64,000 bases of DNA, taken from NCBI GenBank assembly GCA_002454195.1, contig DKIJ01000003.1, positions 62,001-126,000 of the forward strand, in the 5' to 3' direction. This DNA comes from Flavobacterium sp. UBA6721 (GTDB taxonomy: Bacteria > Bacteroidota > Bacteroidia > Flavobacteriales > Flavobacteriaceae). Below are positions 47,979-57,687 of the stretch, one piece after another. A program made the position numbers and the translations under genes. The notes under the pieces were generated by a model that worked only from the letters and a program-made list of their open reading frames with translations, searched no databases and was not told the DNA's origin. Numbering within the stretch: the first letter of the stretch is position 1; every line of letters starts with the position of its first letter.

Positions 47979-49496
47979 TTACCAATTGGCATTTTGGGTC
48001 ATTTTTGGGTTGTTATTCAACTCACTTTGTGGAATAGGAAAGTAGTTGTATTTTGCTGAGTAATTAAGATAACCGCCAACTTGACTATCTTTGATTACTT
48101 TTTCTAAAGTACCCCATCTTCTTAAATCATACCAGTGAATCCCTTCACGAGCAAATTCAACATTTCTTTGGTGCATGATTTCATCCATCATTTGAGTTTG
48201 ACTCCATCCTGTCATCGTGATATTAGCTAACTTCGCTCTATCTCTGATTCTTTTTACCAAAGGTGCGGCTTCGGCTACTTTTCCTTGCATTGTTTTTGCT
48301 TCAGCAAGCATTAAAAGAACATCAGCATAACGCATTGCATATTCATTCAACTCAGATTTCCAATCTCCTTCATCATTGTTCCACCAGTTTTGATTTTTTC
48401 TAATCCATATAGCATCTGCCCCAAACTTTGATGCAAAATCATAATTATAATAGGTACTACCCGGATAGTTCCAAGCCAAAGTAGCAAGAGCTCTAGGGTC
48501 AAAACCGCCGTCAACCGTTTTCTCTTTGGTCATCGCGTCTAACAATACTTTCGTAGGCAATAACTCAAACCAACCTCCTACTTCTCCAGGAGCTAATTCT
48601 TGAGCCATCGTTGTTGCTCTTGTTCTTTCTGATGGATTTCCTCCCCAGATAGTTGCACCACCTTGTCTGCTAAACTGAATTTCAAATACTGATTCTTTGC
48701 TATTTTCATGTTTACCATCAAATAATTGTGCATAATCATCCAAAAGACCAAGACCATTAGCCTCTTCATTATCTACTAATTTAGAAAATTGCTCTTCGGC
48801 TTTTGCCCATTCTCTTAAATATAAATAGGCTTTTCCAAGATAAGCGATTGCCGTATTTTTTGTCACTCTTCCTTTTAAAGTTGCAGGATAAATTACAGGT
48901 AGCGGACTTGTAGCAGCATGTTGGAAATCAGCAATTACTTGATTCCAAACTTCTGTTTCAGTTGATTTTTCTTTAAAATAATCTGAAGATCCTTTTGCTA
49001 ATTCAGTAAAAATTGGAACACTTCCAAATTCATTTACCAAATTAAAATAGTTCAATCCTCTAAGAAAAGTAGCCTCTGCAACTAATTGCGCTCTTTTTGT
49101 TTCATTAATACCTGTGATTTGAGGCGCATAACTAATTACTTGATTAGCACGAAATATACCAATATACATCGCTTTATACATCCCTGTCGTCTCATTTGTG
49201 CTAGGAGTATTCTTATAGCTAGAAACGGCATAACGTCCTGGAACATCATTTCTTGCAACAAAGTTTTCTGTTCTGTTTTCTTTCAATTGCATCGCTTGGA
49301 TTTCCCAATAACCTGCGTTATTGTTATCTACTAATACATTATAAACAGTAGCTAATCCAGACTCTAAATCCGCTTCAGTTTTCCAAAAAGAAGTGGTTGT
49401 TAATTTATTTGGATTCTCTAATTCAAGGTTATCAGAACAAGAACTAAACAAGGCCAGCCCTCCGATAAAATATAATATGATTAATTTCTTTTTCAT
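47979..49496 (-). CDS. susD: SusD/RagB family outer-membrane glycan-binding lipoprotein
   Basis: The 505-residue protein has a lipobox FSSCSDN and a mostly helical TPR-like SusD fold. The N-terminal SusD-like region covers about residues 20-220, and the C-terminal part ends in the family feature EFAREGIHWYDLRRWG. It forms the lid over the SusC channel and binds the oligosaccharide at the cell surface. It is 11 bp after susC, the standard order. With the beta-galactosidase gene downstream, a galactoside-rich plant glycan is a likely target, but the substrate is inferred. Confidence 0.94.
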   Translation of the reverse strand: MKKKLIILYFIGGLALFSSCSDNLELENPNKLTTTSFWKTEADLESGLATVYNVLVDNNNAGYWEIQAMQLKENRTENFVARNDVPGRYAVSSYKNTPSTNETTGMYKAMYIGIFRANQVISYAPQITGINETKRAQLVAEATFLRGLNYFNLVNEFGSVPIFTELAKGSSDYFKEKSTETEVWNQVIADFQHAATSPLPVIYPATLKGRVTKNTAIAYLGKAYLYLREWAKAEEQFSKLVDNEEANGLGLLDDYAQLFDGKHENSKESVFEIQFSRQGGATIWGGNPSERTRATTMAQELAPGEVGGWFELLPTKVLLDAMTKEKTVDGGFDPRALATLAWNYPGSTYYNYDFASKFGADAIWIRKNQNWWNNDEGDWKSELNEYAMRYADVLLMLAEAKTMQGKVAEAAPLVKRIRDRAKLANITMTGWSQTQMMDEIMHQRNVEFAREGIHWYDLRRWGTLEKVIKDSQVGGYLNYSAKYNYFPIPQSELNNNPKMTQNANW

Positions 49497-49507
49497 TTTT
49501 CGTTAAT

Positions 49508-52500
49508 TTAAAAGTTAAGTTGCATCCCAAAAATAATGGTTTTGCTTAATGGATATGATTTATAATCGATTCCTCTACCTCCAAGTGCATCAGCCGAAAC
49601 GTCTGGATTGTATCCTGTGTATTTAGTAGAAGTAAAAAGATTATCACCTGCAACATAGAATCGACATCTGTCAATTGATAATTTTTGACTTAAGTCATTA
49701 GGAAACGTATATCCTAATTGAATCGTTCTTAATCTAAGATAAGATCCATTTTCAAGGAAACGATCTGAGTAATCAGCAGCATTATCATTTGGATCATCAA
49801 TATTTAATCTTGGAAAATTAGAGTTTGGATTAAAAGTAAATGAATTTAAAGTTGAACTAGCATAATTTGTATTTGCTTTTACTGTTGCTAAGTCAGTATT
49901 ATTTCCATTATATATTTTATTTCCTTGAACTCCTTGAAGAGCAAGGGTCATATCAATTCCTTTCCAATCTGCTTGAAGACGGAATCCGTATTCAAAATCA
50001 GGAAAAGCACTACCTCTAAATTGTCTGTCTCCAGCATCAATTTTTCCATCTCCATTAAAATCAACATATCTGATGTCTCCAATTTGGGCTCTAGGCTGAA
50101 TAGGATTTCCATTCAAATTATGTGCATCCAGTTCTTCTTGTGTTCTGAATAATCCGTCAGTCTTAACAAGGAAAAAAGAATAAATAGGATACCCTACTTT
50201 GCTGTATGTCACTGCTGATCCATGAAATGCTCCTCTAGAACCTTCAAGAATCTGGCTTCCAGTACTCAATTCTTCAACACGATTTTTTACACTTGAAATA
50301 TTAGAAGTTATAGAGAAATTAACTTCTCCAACTTTTTGATTGTATGTTAATCCCATTTCAAAACCTTTATTTGAAACCTTTCCTGCATTAGTGTAAGGGT
50401 CATTACTAGAACCTACTGACAATGGAATTGGCACACGTAAAAGTAAATCGGAAGTGTTTTTTTGGAAGTAATCAAAAGTATAATCTAATTTACCATTCCA
50501 TAACCCTAAATCAAAACCAACATTAGCCGTTGAAGTTGATTCCCATTTTAATCCAATCGCAGGATAATCTGTTTGAATGTTTCCTATCCAAAGTGTATTT
50601 GGTTCTCCTGTACCATAACTTATTCCTGATGTAATTGACCCAAGATACTGGTAATCTCCAATTTCTTGATTTCCTAAAATACCATAACTAGTACGTATTT
50701 TGAATTCAGACACAGGCAAACCTAAATTTTTGAAAAACTGTTCTTTTCCTATTCCCCATGCTGCAGAAATGGAAGGGAAATTTCCCCATTTATTTTCTGG
50801 GCTAAAACGAGAGGAACCATCACGTCTAAAAGTTGCCGTAAGGATATATTTGTTATCATACGAATATATCGCACGTCCAAGATAAGAAATCAATTTATTC
50901 TCAGTAGCATACCCTGAAATAGCTGGTTGTTCAGCACCTGCCAAAACAAATATACCATCAGGCATACCTTGAACGGAACCTGAAATAGAACGGAAATTAT
51001 TTTCATAAATAGTATGTCCTAACAATAAGTTTACCGAATGCTTACCAAAATTTTTAGAATAGTTTAAAGTATTTTCTATTTGATAGTATTGGTTTAAGTT
51101 ACTTCCTTCCGCTAAAGTATTTTTTGAATTCTTGAAGAATCCACCCACTTCATAACGTGGTGTATAGTTATAACTTTTATGTTCTGAAGCAGTTACCCCA
51201 ACATTTAATTTATATTTAAAACCGTCAAAGAAACTTGCTTCTGCATAAGTATTAATCAATGCTTGGTAGTAATCATTTTTAACATCAATAAGATTCAAAG
51301 CTGCCACTGGATTGAATATATCCGTAACTGCACCTGATGCTCCACCATATCCTCCTACTGCATTTTCATTATAAATTGCAAACCCTGGAATCATAGAAAT
51401 AGCAGCTCCAAGAATATTTCTTCCTTGTCCTGGTATTCCTGGTAAATCATTTCTTTTTTCTTTGGTCAACATTACTGTTTCTCCGATTTTAAAAATACCT
51501 TTTTTGTAATCCGATTTAATTCTTAAGTTAACACGGTCATAATTCGTTTTCTTGATGACTCCTTCTTGATTAAAGTAACTCAAAGACATATTATATTTTA
51601 AATTATCTGAACCTCCAGAAAACCCTAATGAATAGTTTTGTGTAGGAGCTGCTCTGAAAATTTCATTCTGCCAATTAATTCCTGCTCCAGGAACTTCAGG
51701 GTTTAGCGCAATGGCTAATGGTGCTTTTCCTGCTGCACTATAGGCCGCATTACTTACCTTTGCCCATTGTTCTTGATTTAACAAATCTAGTTTTTTAGTC
51801 ACACTGGCAATCCCATAAAAAGAGTCAAAGCTCACTTTCATCTCCCCTTTCTTTCCACTCTTTGTGGTAATCAAAATCACACCATTTGCAGCTCTTGACC
51901 CATAAATTGCTGCAGCAGAAGCGTCTTTCAAAACTTGAATTGATTCGATGTCATTTGGATTCAGATTGTTCATAGAGGCAACTGCGATATCATCTACTAA
52001 TATCAAAGGATTGTTATTGTTTAATGATCCTGCACCTCTAATCTGAATTCTGGTTCCAGAACCAGGGGCACCACCAGCAGACTCTACAGTAACACCGGCA
52101 ATTTTACCTTGTATTGCACTCCCTAAATTCGTATTACTTTGAGAATCTAATTGTGTTGCCTTTAATCCTCCAACAGCTCCTGTTAAATCACTTTTCTTAA
52201 CAGTACCGTATCCAATTACCACTACTTCGTTTAATGTGTTGTTTTCTTCTTTAAGCAAAACATTTATCACTTGTCTACCGGCAATAGCCTCTTCAACTGT
52301 AACATATCCGATATAAGAGAACACTAATGTAGCATTAGTATCCGCAACATTTAATTTATAATTACCATCAACATCTGTTATGGTTGCATTCTTTGTTCCT
52401 TTGACAGATACTGAAACTCCAAAGACTGACTGGGATGTTTTTTGATCTCCAACAGAACCTGTAATAGTATTTTGAGCCTGCAAGCTAATACAAGAGACCA

Positions 52501-52582
52501 TAATGACTAATGACAGAGTGAGTTTAGATGTTAAGAATGCTTTTATTCTTGACATCTGATTTACATTCTTCATGTTTTTCAT
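49508..52582 (-). CDS. susC: SusC/RagA family TonB-dependent transporter
   Basis: The 1024-residue outer-membrane transporter has a signal peptide ending near SLQAQ, an N-terminal CarboxypepD_reg-like domain (about residues 38-120), the TonB box region EVVVIGYGTVKKSDLTGAV, a plug domain (IQIRGAGSLNNNNPLILVD) and a 22-strand barrel that ends in an aromatic residue. It imports oligosaccharides with SusD using TonB energy. Several Met codons lie close together at the N-terminus (residues 1, 4 and 10), and the exact start is uncertain. Confidence 0.94.
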   Translation of the reverse strand: MKNMKNVNQMSRIKAFLTSKLTLSLVIMVSCISLQAQNTITGSVGDQKTSQSVFGVSVSVKGTKNATITDVDGNYKLNVADTNATLVFSYIGYVTVEEAIAGRQVINVLLKEENNTLNEVVVIGYGTVKKSDLTGAVGGLKATQLDSQSNTNLGSAIQGKIAGVTVESAGGAPGSGTRIQIRGAGSLNNNNPLILVDDIAVASMNNLNPNDIESIQVLKDASAAAIYGSRAANGVILITTKSGKKGEMKVSFDSFYGIASVTKKLDLLNQEQWAKVSNAAYSAAGKAPLAIALNPEVPGAGINWQNEIFRAAPTQNYSLGFSGGSDNLKYNMSLSYFNQEGVIKKTNYDRVNLRIKSDYKKGIFKIGETVMLTKEKRNDLPGIPGQGRNILGAAISMIPGFAIYNENAVGGYGGASGAVTDIFNPVAALNLIDVKNDYYQALINTYAEASFFDGFKYKLNVGVTASEHKSYNYTPRYEVGGFFKNSKNTLAEGSNLNQYYQIENTLNYSKNFGKHSVNLLLGHTIYENNFRSISGSVQGMPDGIFVLAGAEQPAISGYATENKLISYLGRAIYSYDNKYILTATFRRDGSSRFSPENKWGNFPSISAAWGIGKEQFFKNLGLPVSEFKIRTSYGILGNQEIGDYQYLGSITSGISYGTGEPNTLWIGNIQTDYPAIGLKWESTSTANVGFDLGLWNGKLDYTFDYFQKNTSDLLLRVPIPLSVGSSNDPYTNAGKVSNKGFEMGLTYNQKVGEVNFSITSNISSVKNRVEELSTGSQILEGSRGAFHGSAVTYSKVGYPIYSFFLVKTDGLFRTQEELDAHNLNGNPIQPRAQIGDIRYVDFNGDGKIDAGDRQFRGSAFPDFEYGFRLQADWKGIDMTLALQGVQGNKIYNGNNTDLATVKANTNYASSTLNSFTFNPNSNFPRLNIDDPNDNAADYSDRFLENGSYLRLRTIQLGYTFPNDLSQKLSIDRCRFYVAGDNLFTSTKYTGYNPDVSADALGGRGIDYKSYPLSKTIIFGMQLNF

Positions 52583-53008
52583 AAATTCATAGTTTTTAAA
52601 AATTAGTTAGTTATTCTTGGCAATCTATTATCCTTTAAAAAAGACAAAAAATAGTAGTTTCAATTGTAGACGAATAAAACTGAAATTGGGTTCGAAATCA
52701 ATTCATTCGGAATTATTACTATTCTTTATTTCCTTTAAAGTAAATTTTTATACTGTACATTCTATTATTCTTGTAAAACATCAGGACCAAAATGATCAAG
52801 AGTCCACTATTTAATTTCATTTTCGTTAGCAAATTCTAAAAAACAAATACCTCCTCTATTAGACGTAAAATCAAATTATTTATGTAAAAAAATTAGACAT
52901 TAAATATGATATGTGTTTTTTTTATATTAATTATTTACGAAATATTAAAAATCAAAAGTAAAATAAAAGTTAAATACAACATACTGGTACCTACCGGTTT
53001 TTGTATAT
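52583..53008. other. Intergenic region between susC and the regulator remnant
   Basis: This 426-bp A+T-rich gap separates two divergent units. It should hold the susC promoter on the minus strand, but I found no convincing CAAAnnTA complement of the -7 box there. The right end carries a palindrome and a -7 box that belong to the GntR-like gene. The open frame at 52617-52814 has no coding features. Confidence 0.5.
52983..52998. promoter_or_regulatory. Palindromic candidate operator before the GntR-like gene
   Basis: ACTGGTA-CC-TACCGGT is a dyad with six of seven matching positions per arm. It lies just upstream of TATATTTG (53004-53011), where a repressor would block the promoter. Autoregulation by the GntR protein is a guess. 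Confidence 0.4.
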
Positions 53009-53601
53009 TTGCGAAAAATCTTACTCATAAAAATCATAAATATTCAGAATAATCAGGGTGTCCCAAAGTACAAACAGATCATTTTATCGATAGAGAAAAC
53101 GATTGAGGAAGGCCATTTAAAAAAAGACGAAAAACTCCCCTCCATAAACAAAGTAAGTCTGGAATTTTCCTTGTCCCGTGATACCGTTTTACAGGCCTAT
53201 GAAGAATTGAAAAAAAGGGGAATAATCTACGCTATTCTTGGGAAAGGGTACTATGTAAAAAGTACTGAAGTCCGAATTAAACAGCGAATTTTTCTACTTT
53301 TCGACGAGTTAAATATTTTCAAAGAAGACCTCTATAATTCCTTTTTAGAAAACATTGGAAAAGATGTTCAGGTGGACATTTTCTTTCATAATTTCAACAC
53401 CCAGGTTTTCCAGAAACTGATAAACGACAGTAACGGTAACTACACGAAATACATCATCATGCCAACCAATTTAGTTGCCGCCGCATCGATAATCAAAACC
53501 CTACCAGTTGGCTGAATTTATGCTTTAAATACAATTTTAGCAGTGCTCTTTTAAGAAGTTTGCAGCAGGTTTATGGATATGGCTTGTGTTTTTCATCTTA
53601 G
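53009..53601 (+). pseudogene. GntR-family regulator with LacI-like sensor domain, truncated
   Basis: The N-terminal winged helix is intact: GVPKYKQIILSIEKTIEEG and LSRDTVLQAYEELKKRGI. It is followed by the start of a LacI-like ligand domain, but the frame stops at 53515 after 168 of about 330 residues. A shifted frame after this (53512-53601) encodes LCFKYNFSSALLRSL, which looks like a later piece of the same domain, so internal sequence has been lost. The only starts are a TTG within the -7 box or a non-standard codon; an ATA before AATATT may be a mutated ATG. It was probably the sugar-responsive regulator of this locus. Confidence 0.65.
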
Positions 53602-53640
53602 ACACACTTCATTAATCAAAATTAAGATTATTTCTTAACT

Positions 53641-54189
53641 TTATGTGATGGCTAAGTTAGCACGTCCAAAATAACGATTGTCTTTATCTAAAACACCCAG
53701 TTTAGCAAAAACAGGCATTCCCATTTGAATCGCATCAATCCAAGACCAATCATTTAGTTGCGGGGTATTCAACAGCATATTGATGCATTGTCTGGTGTTT
53801 TTTAGTTTTTTGGCATCAGGCTCTATGTTATACAAATCAATATAGGTTTGTGCAGCACAATAATCATCCGCATTTCTATTGGCATTTCCATTTCTAAATC
53901 CCCATTTATGAAATTCTGCCCATGAATAGGCATAATCATAGTAAGCTTGTTTAGGATTAATTTCATGTAAAGCCATTAATCCTTCGTAATAAACACCACG
54001 AGTCCAAATATTACTAGGACGCTCTTTATTAGTTACAATTGTCTTTCCAGTGTCTGGCCATTTGTCCATAAAGTATTTATTAGCCAATTCCATTTGAGCC
54101 AATACTTCTTTTCTATCAAATGTTTGTTGGGCAAAAGTTATACTGCTTAACAGCAAACATAAACTTAAAAACAAAATCCTTTTTTTCAT
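53641..54189 (-). pseudogene. GH105 (YteR-like) unsaturated rhamnogalacturonyl hydrolase, 3' half lost
   Basis: The 182-residue frame has a signal peptide ending near TFAQ and the N-terminal half of a GH88/GH105 (alpha/alpha)6 barrel: NIWTRGVYYEGLMALHE, ADDYCAAQTYIDLY and DWSWIDAIQMGMPVFAKLG. Homology ends at DKDNRYF, after which an unrelated GRANLAIT tail leads to a stop. Full members have about 350-400 residues, so the active-site barrel cannot close and the product should be inactive. The enzyme class removes unsaturated galacturonate from rhamnogalacturonan fragments. It lies tail-to-tail with the truncated regulator gene. Confidence 0.75.
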
Positions 54190-54205
54190 TATCGAGGGGT
54201 TTTTA

Positions 54206-56941
54206 TTATTTATTTTCTACCAATGGAGTAATAGAGACAGGACCTTTTAATCCTGAAGGCATAGGAGCCCATTTAGTAGCATCAAATTTATTATAGTCCT
54301 TATCCACCATATTAATCTCATAAAAAATCTTCCATTCTTTGCCCTTTAATTCAAGGTCGCGAACACGATTTGCGGAAAGATTTGTCACTTGAATTTTTAA
54401 TTCATTTTGTTTTCTTTTTAACTTTCCTAATTCAATTGAAAAAGGGACTGACCATGCTGATCCAATATATTTTCCGTTCAACCAAATTTTAGCACTTTCT
54501 CTAACATCTCCCAGATTCAATTGCCATATTTTAGCATCAATTGTTGGTTTATCAAACTGTAAAGTATAAGTAGCAGTACCTGAAAAAGCTTCGGCTTCAG
54601 GACTAAATTTTGTCCATGATTCTAATTTATCAAGCTTTACTGGAGCAGGCAAAGCAGGACCTCCTTTTTCAAAAGCTAAATCCCATTGCCCTTTTAAAGC
54701 GATAGGTACTGTTTTAGGCTCCATATATTTCCATGGTTTAGCCGATGGTTTATTTTCTGTTTGTAGAAATAATGATTTCCCAGATTCCAGACGAATCTTA
54801 ACCATCGTACTTAATCCATCTGACTTCACTTCTGCATTTCCCACTTTTCGCGTTAATGGATCTAAAATCAAGACTTTTTTATTGGCTACAGCCAAAGGAA
54901 TAAAGCCTTCAATAGTTTTAGGAGTATGATTTACCAAATAATAAATTTTTTCTCCATTTACATCTCTTTTAATGAATTTTAAACCGGTTTCTACTAATGT
55001 TTCCGGCTTTTCATTTGCTTCAGTAAGCGCTTTAAACACATCAGTTACCGGTTCTACAAGCATTTTATTGGACGCAATTAATTGAGCCATTTTTTCATTT
55101 TGAACTTCATAATTATATAATCCCGGAACCGATTTTGGCAAACCTTCAAAAATAATTGAAGCACCTGCTTTTTTCAAAGCAATCAATTTTTCTAAAGTAG
55201 CCAAAGGCATTTTATCGCAATCAGGTACCACCAAAGCCTTATAACTATTCCCGGGAAGAACCAGCAATCCCTCTTTTACAGTTGCTTGAGCTATGAAGCT
55301 ATCCGAAATAAAATCGACTCCATAACCTTTCTCCATCAATTTTTCAGTCGTTTTGTAAAAAGGAGTTCCATGCAACCACTCATCCAAAGAATGTATTTTA
55401 AATTGAAAAAATAAATTCCCTTCTAAATTTTTCCCCCAAGTATCATACACAGGATAATACAGCAAGGTTCCATTATCTGATTTCCCTGATTGAAGTAAGG
55501 ATTGACAATTGGCTATATACGAAAACAATCCTGGTGCATCTTCCCAAATCGCATTGTTAGCATTGAAATTTACAGAAGCATAAAACTTCCATCCAGGCCA
55601 CTCTGCTCTTTTAGGAGAATAGGTTGAACCATGTAAAAAAACATGATTAATTCCGTTAAGGAATAAATCTTCCACTTCAGGTTTGCATTGCGAAAGTGCC
55701 GTTTTAAAATGATCTCTCAACCAAGTAAAAGTTTCTGAAGAAGTCAATGGTTTACCTGCAATATGTGCCGCCGAGGAAGAAAATTTGAGCATCACTGGGT
55801 CGGCATCACCATTCCTAATATCTTCAATTTCCCTGCGAAAACCTGGAATATCATACGGCATGGAACCAAAGGTTTCACATTCGGATATATCAGCAGAGGC
55901 GTACAAATCAATTAAATTTCCGGGCGAACCATGCGCCTGCAATTTGGTTTTAAAATTTTTAGCATTGGCCCATTTTGTCCAAGGCAAATCAAATTTATGT
56001 AACAGCAAATCCGAAATAGTTTCACGGTAATCACTCTTTACTCTATTGCCTATTTCCGAATCTTCTTTACTCAACAATTGTGGCAGGTATTTTTTTAAAT
56101 CATAGCCTCGGCGTTTTTCAAATTCTTCTAAAAAATGAAGTGTAAAATCAGTACCATAAACTTCATAACTATCATTAAAAATAGCCCTTAACTTTCCTTC
56201 AAAACCAACTAAAGCTTTATCAAATGGAACTACATAAGCATTCAATGCTTCCTCCGAATAATGATCTAAAGTGTAACCTTTTCCACCGGGAGCAGCACGT
56301 TTTACTTGTTGACCAGTTTTTCCGGCAAAAATTGCATATAGCGTATAGTCCGTATTTGCAGCTTTCCATTGCAACAAATTTCCATTCAGTTGCTTTGTCA
56401 AATCCAAATAAGTGCCATCAGCACCAAAAGCAGAAACCGCTAGTAATTGTGCTGGGATTTTATCCTTTTCTGAACTAGGCTTTAATTCTTTATTAAAAAG
56501 ATCCTCTTTTTTAACTTCATATTTTTCTACAACTAATTTCATTGCCGCATAAGGAAGTGTAACCTGCGGACCACCGTAAGGCCAGCCAGTACCTTATACC
56601 ATATCCACTTGCATTCCTAAACTATCGGCTATCTTCACCGTGTAGTCTAACATTTCCATGTATTTAGGCGACAAATAATCAATAAAATTAGCCTCCTCTC
56701 CTTTTACTCCATAAATAGGTGTAATCTCTACTCCTCCTATACCTACTTTTTGAAAATCGATTAAACTGGATTTCAAATTGGGTTTGTCAACCGCATTTCC
56801 CATCCACCACCAACGTGCCCATGGTTTATTTACATTTTTAGTTTCTGGCCATGCCGAATCCACTTGTTTGGATTGCGCAGTAGCATCTATGGCAAACAAA
56901 ATTCCAGCAAAAAAAGGAATAAATTGTAGTTTTATTTTCAT
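54206..56941 (-). pseudogene. GH106-type alpha-L-rhamnosidase interrupted by one in-frame TAA
   Basis: Two collinear open stretches in the same frame (56594-56941 and 54206-56542) form one gene of about 911 codons broken only by TAA at 56594-56596. The first part has a signal peptide ending near ATAQ and the family start PWARWWWMGNAVDKPN. Reading through the stop gives SLGMQVDMV then GTGWPYGGPQV, which is continuous GH106 sequence. The C-terminal part holds a beta-galactosidase-like jelly roll (KIWLNGKYIGSAW). GH106 enzymes remove alpha-rhamnose from rhamnogalacturonan or similar glycans. A nonsense mutation is the simplest reading. It lies 17 bp upstream of the GH105 remnant. Confidence 0.78.
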
Positions 56942-57426
56942 GGATTAATTCTTGTAAAATAAAATATGTGTTGGATTCAAAAAATTTAATCTTCAATTTA
57001 AAAGTCTATTTTCATTTACTTCAAAGAAATGAATTTAATGATTTTTAAACCGCCTCCAAAATTTATTGAGCTTATAAAATTATCAAAGCAAAGTTTACCA
57101 ACTATCCTGCACCGTCCTGTTAGACACAAAACAAATCAATAGAATGAACCAAAATCAATAACCGACTGCCAAAATTTAGGCAATTACGCTTTTCCCGAAT
57201 GAAAAAAATGAAAAACTACTATTTCATGAAAGACAAAATCTGCTTTTCGCATTAGATAATTCATAAAAAACAAGGATTAAAATTTGTGTCAATACGAAAT
57301 AAAAATACACAAAAAACACAACCTCAGCTTTGAAGCGTATTCCAATAAAGCTACTTACAACTTTAACAACCAGAATTATAGAAAAATAAGGCATAAAAAA
57401 AAGCTTCTCGATTGAGAAGCTTTCTG
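56942..57426. other. Intergenic region between the decayed sugar locus and the island end
   Basis: I see no gene in this A+T-rich stretch. Its right end holds the tRNA terminator described separately. It is the original chromosomal flank of the integrated element. Confidence 0.5.
57394..57423 (-). terminator. Terminator belonging to the disrupted tRNA locus
   Basis: AAAGCTTCTC (57400-57409) pairs perfectly with GAGAAGCTTT (57414-57423) around GATT; on the minus strand a T run follows. It lies directly after the tRNA 3' fragment, as expected for the native terminator. Confidence 0.85.
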
Positions 57427-57453
57427 TGCGGATAATAGGACTCGAACCTACAC
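57427..57453 (-). other. Displaced tRNA 3' end (probably tRNA-Leu), attachment site of the element
   Basis: On the minus strand this stretch encodes a T arm (GTAGG-TTCGAGT-CCTAT) followed by an acceptor 3' strand TATCCGC and discriminator A. The sequence to its right does not complete a tRNA. The acceptor predicts a 5' strand GCGGATA, typical of tRNA-Leu. This is what is left behind when a tyrosine recombinase integrates into a tRNA 3' end. The intact tRNA copy should lie at the far end of the element. Confidence 0.7.
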
Positions 57454-57687
57454 GCCTACACCCTCAATTTGGCATTTTTAACAAACTCCAAAAAACACTA
57501 TAAAAACACAACAAAAACCCAATAAATTCAATACTTTACAAAGATTTAAATTTTCAATTTACAGTAGAATAAAATAGAATGAAATAGAATAAAATCTTAA
57601 AACGGTTGGGCAACGGTTGGGCAACTTTGTAAAACGTATTACAAAATTGATTACTTTTGAATTGTTCAAAGTTCAAAAGTTCACAAT

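Noticed and set aside
52617..52814. 65-codon frame between susC and the regulator
   Set aside because: No ribosome-binding site, no domain and low-complexity composition; it lies in the expected promoter region.
57427..57460. Complete tRNA gene on the minus strand
   Set aside because: Only the T arm and acceptor 3' strand can be formed; no D arm, anticodon arm or 5' acceptor strand follows.
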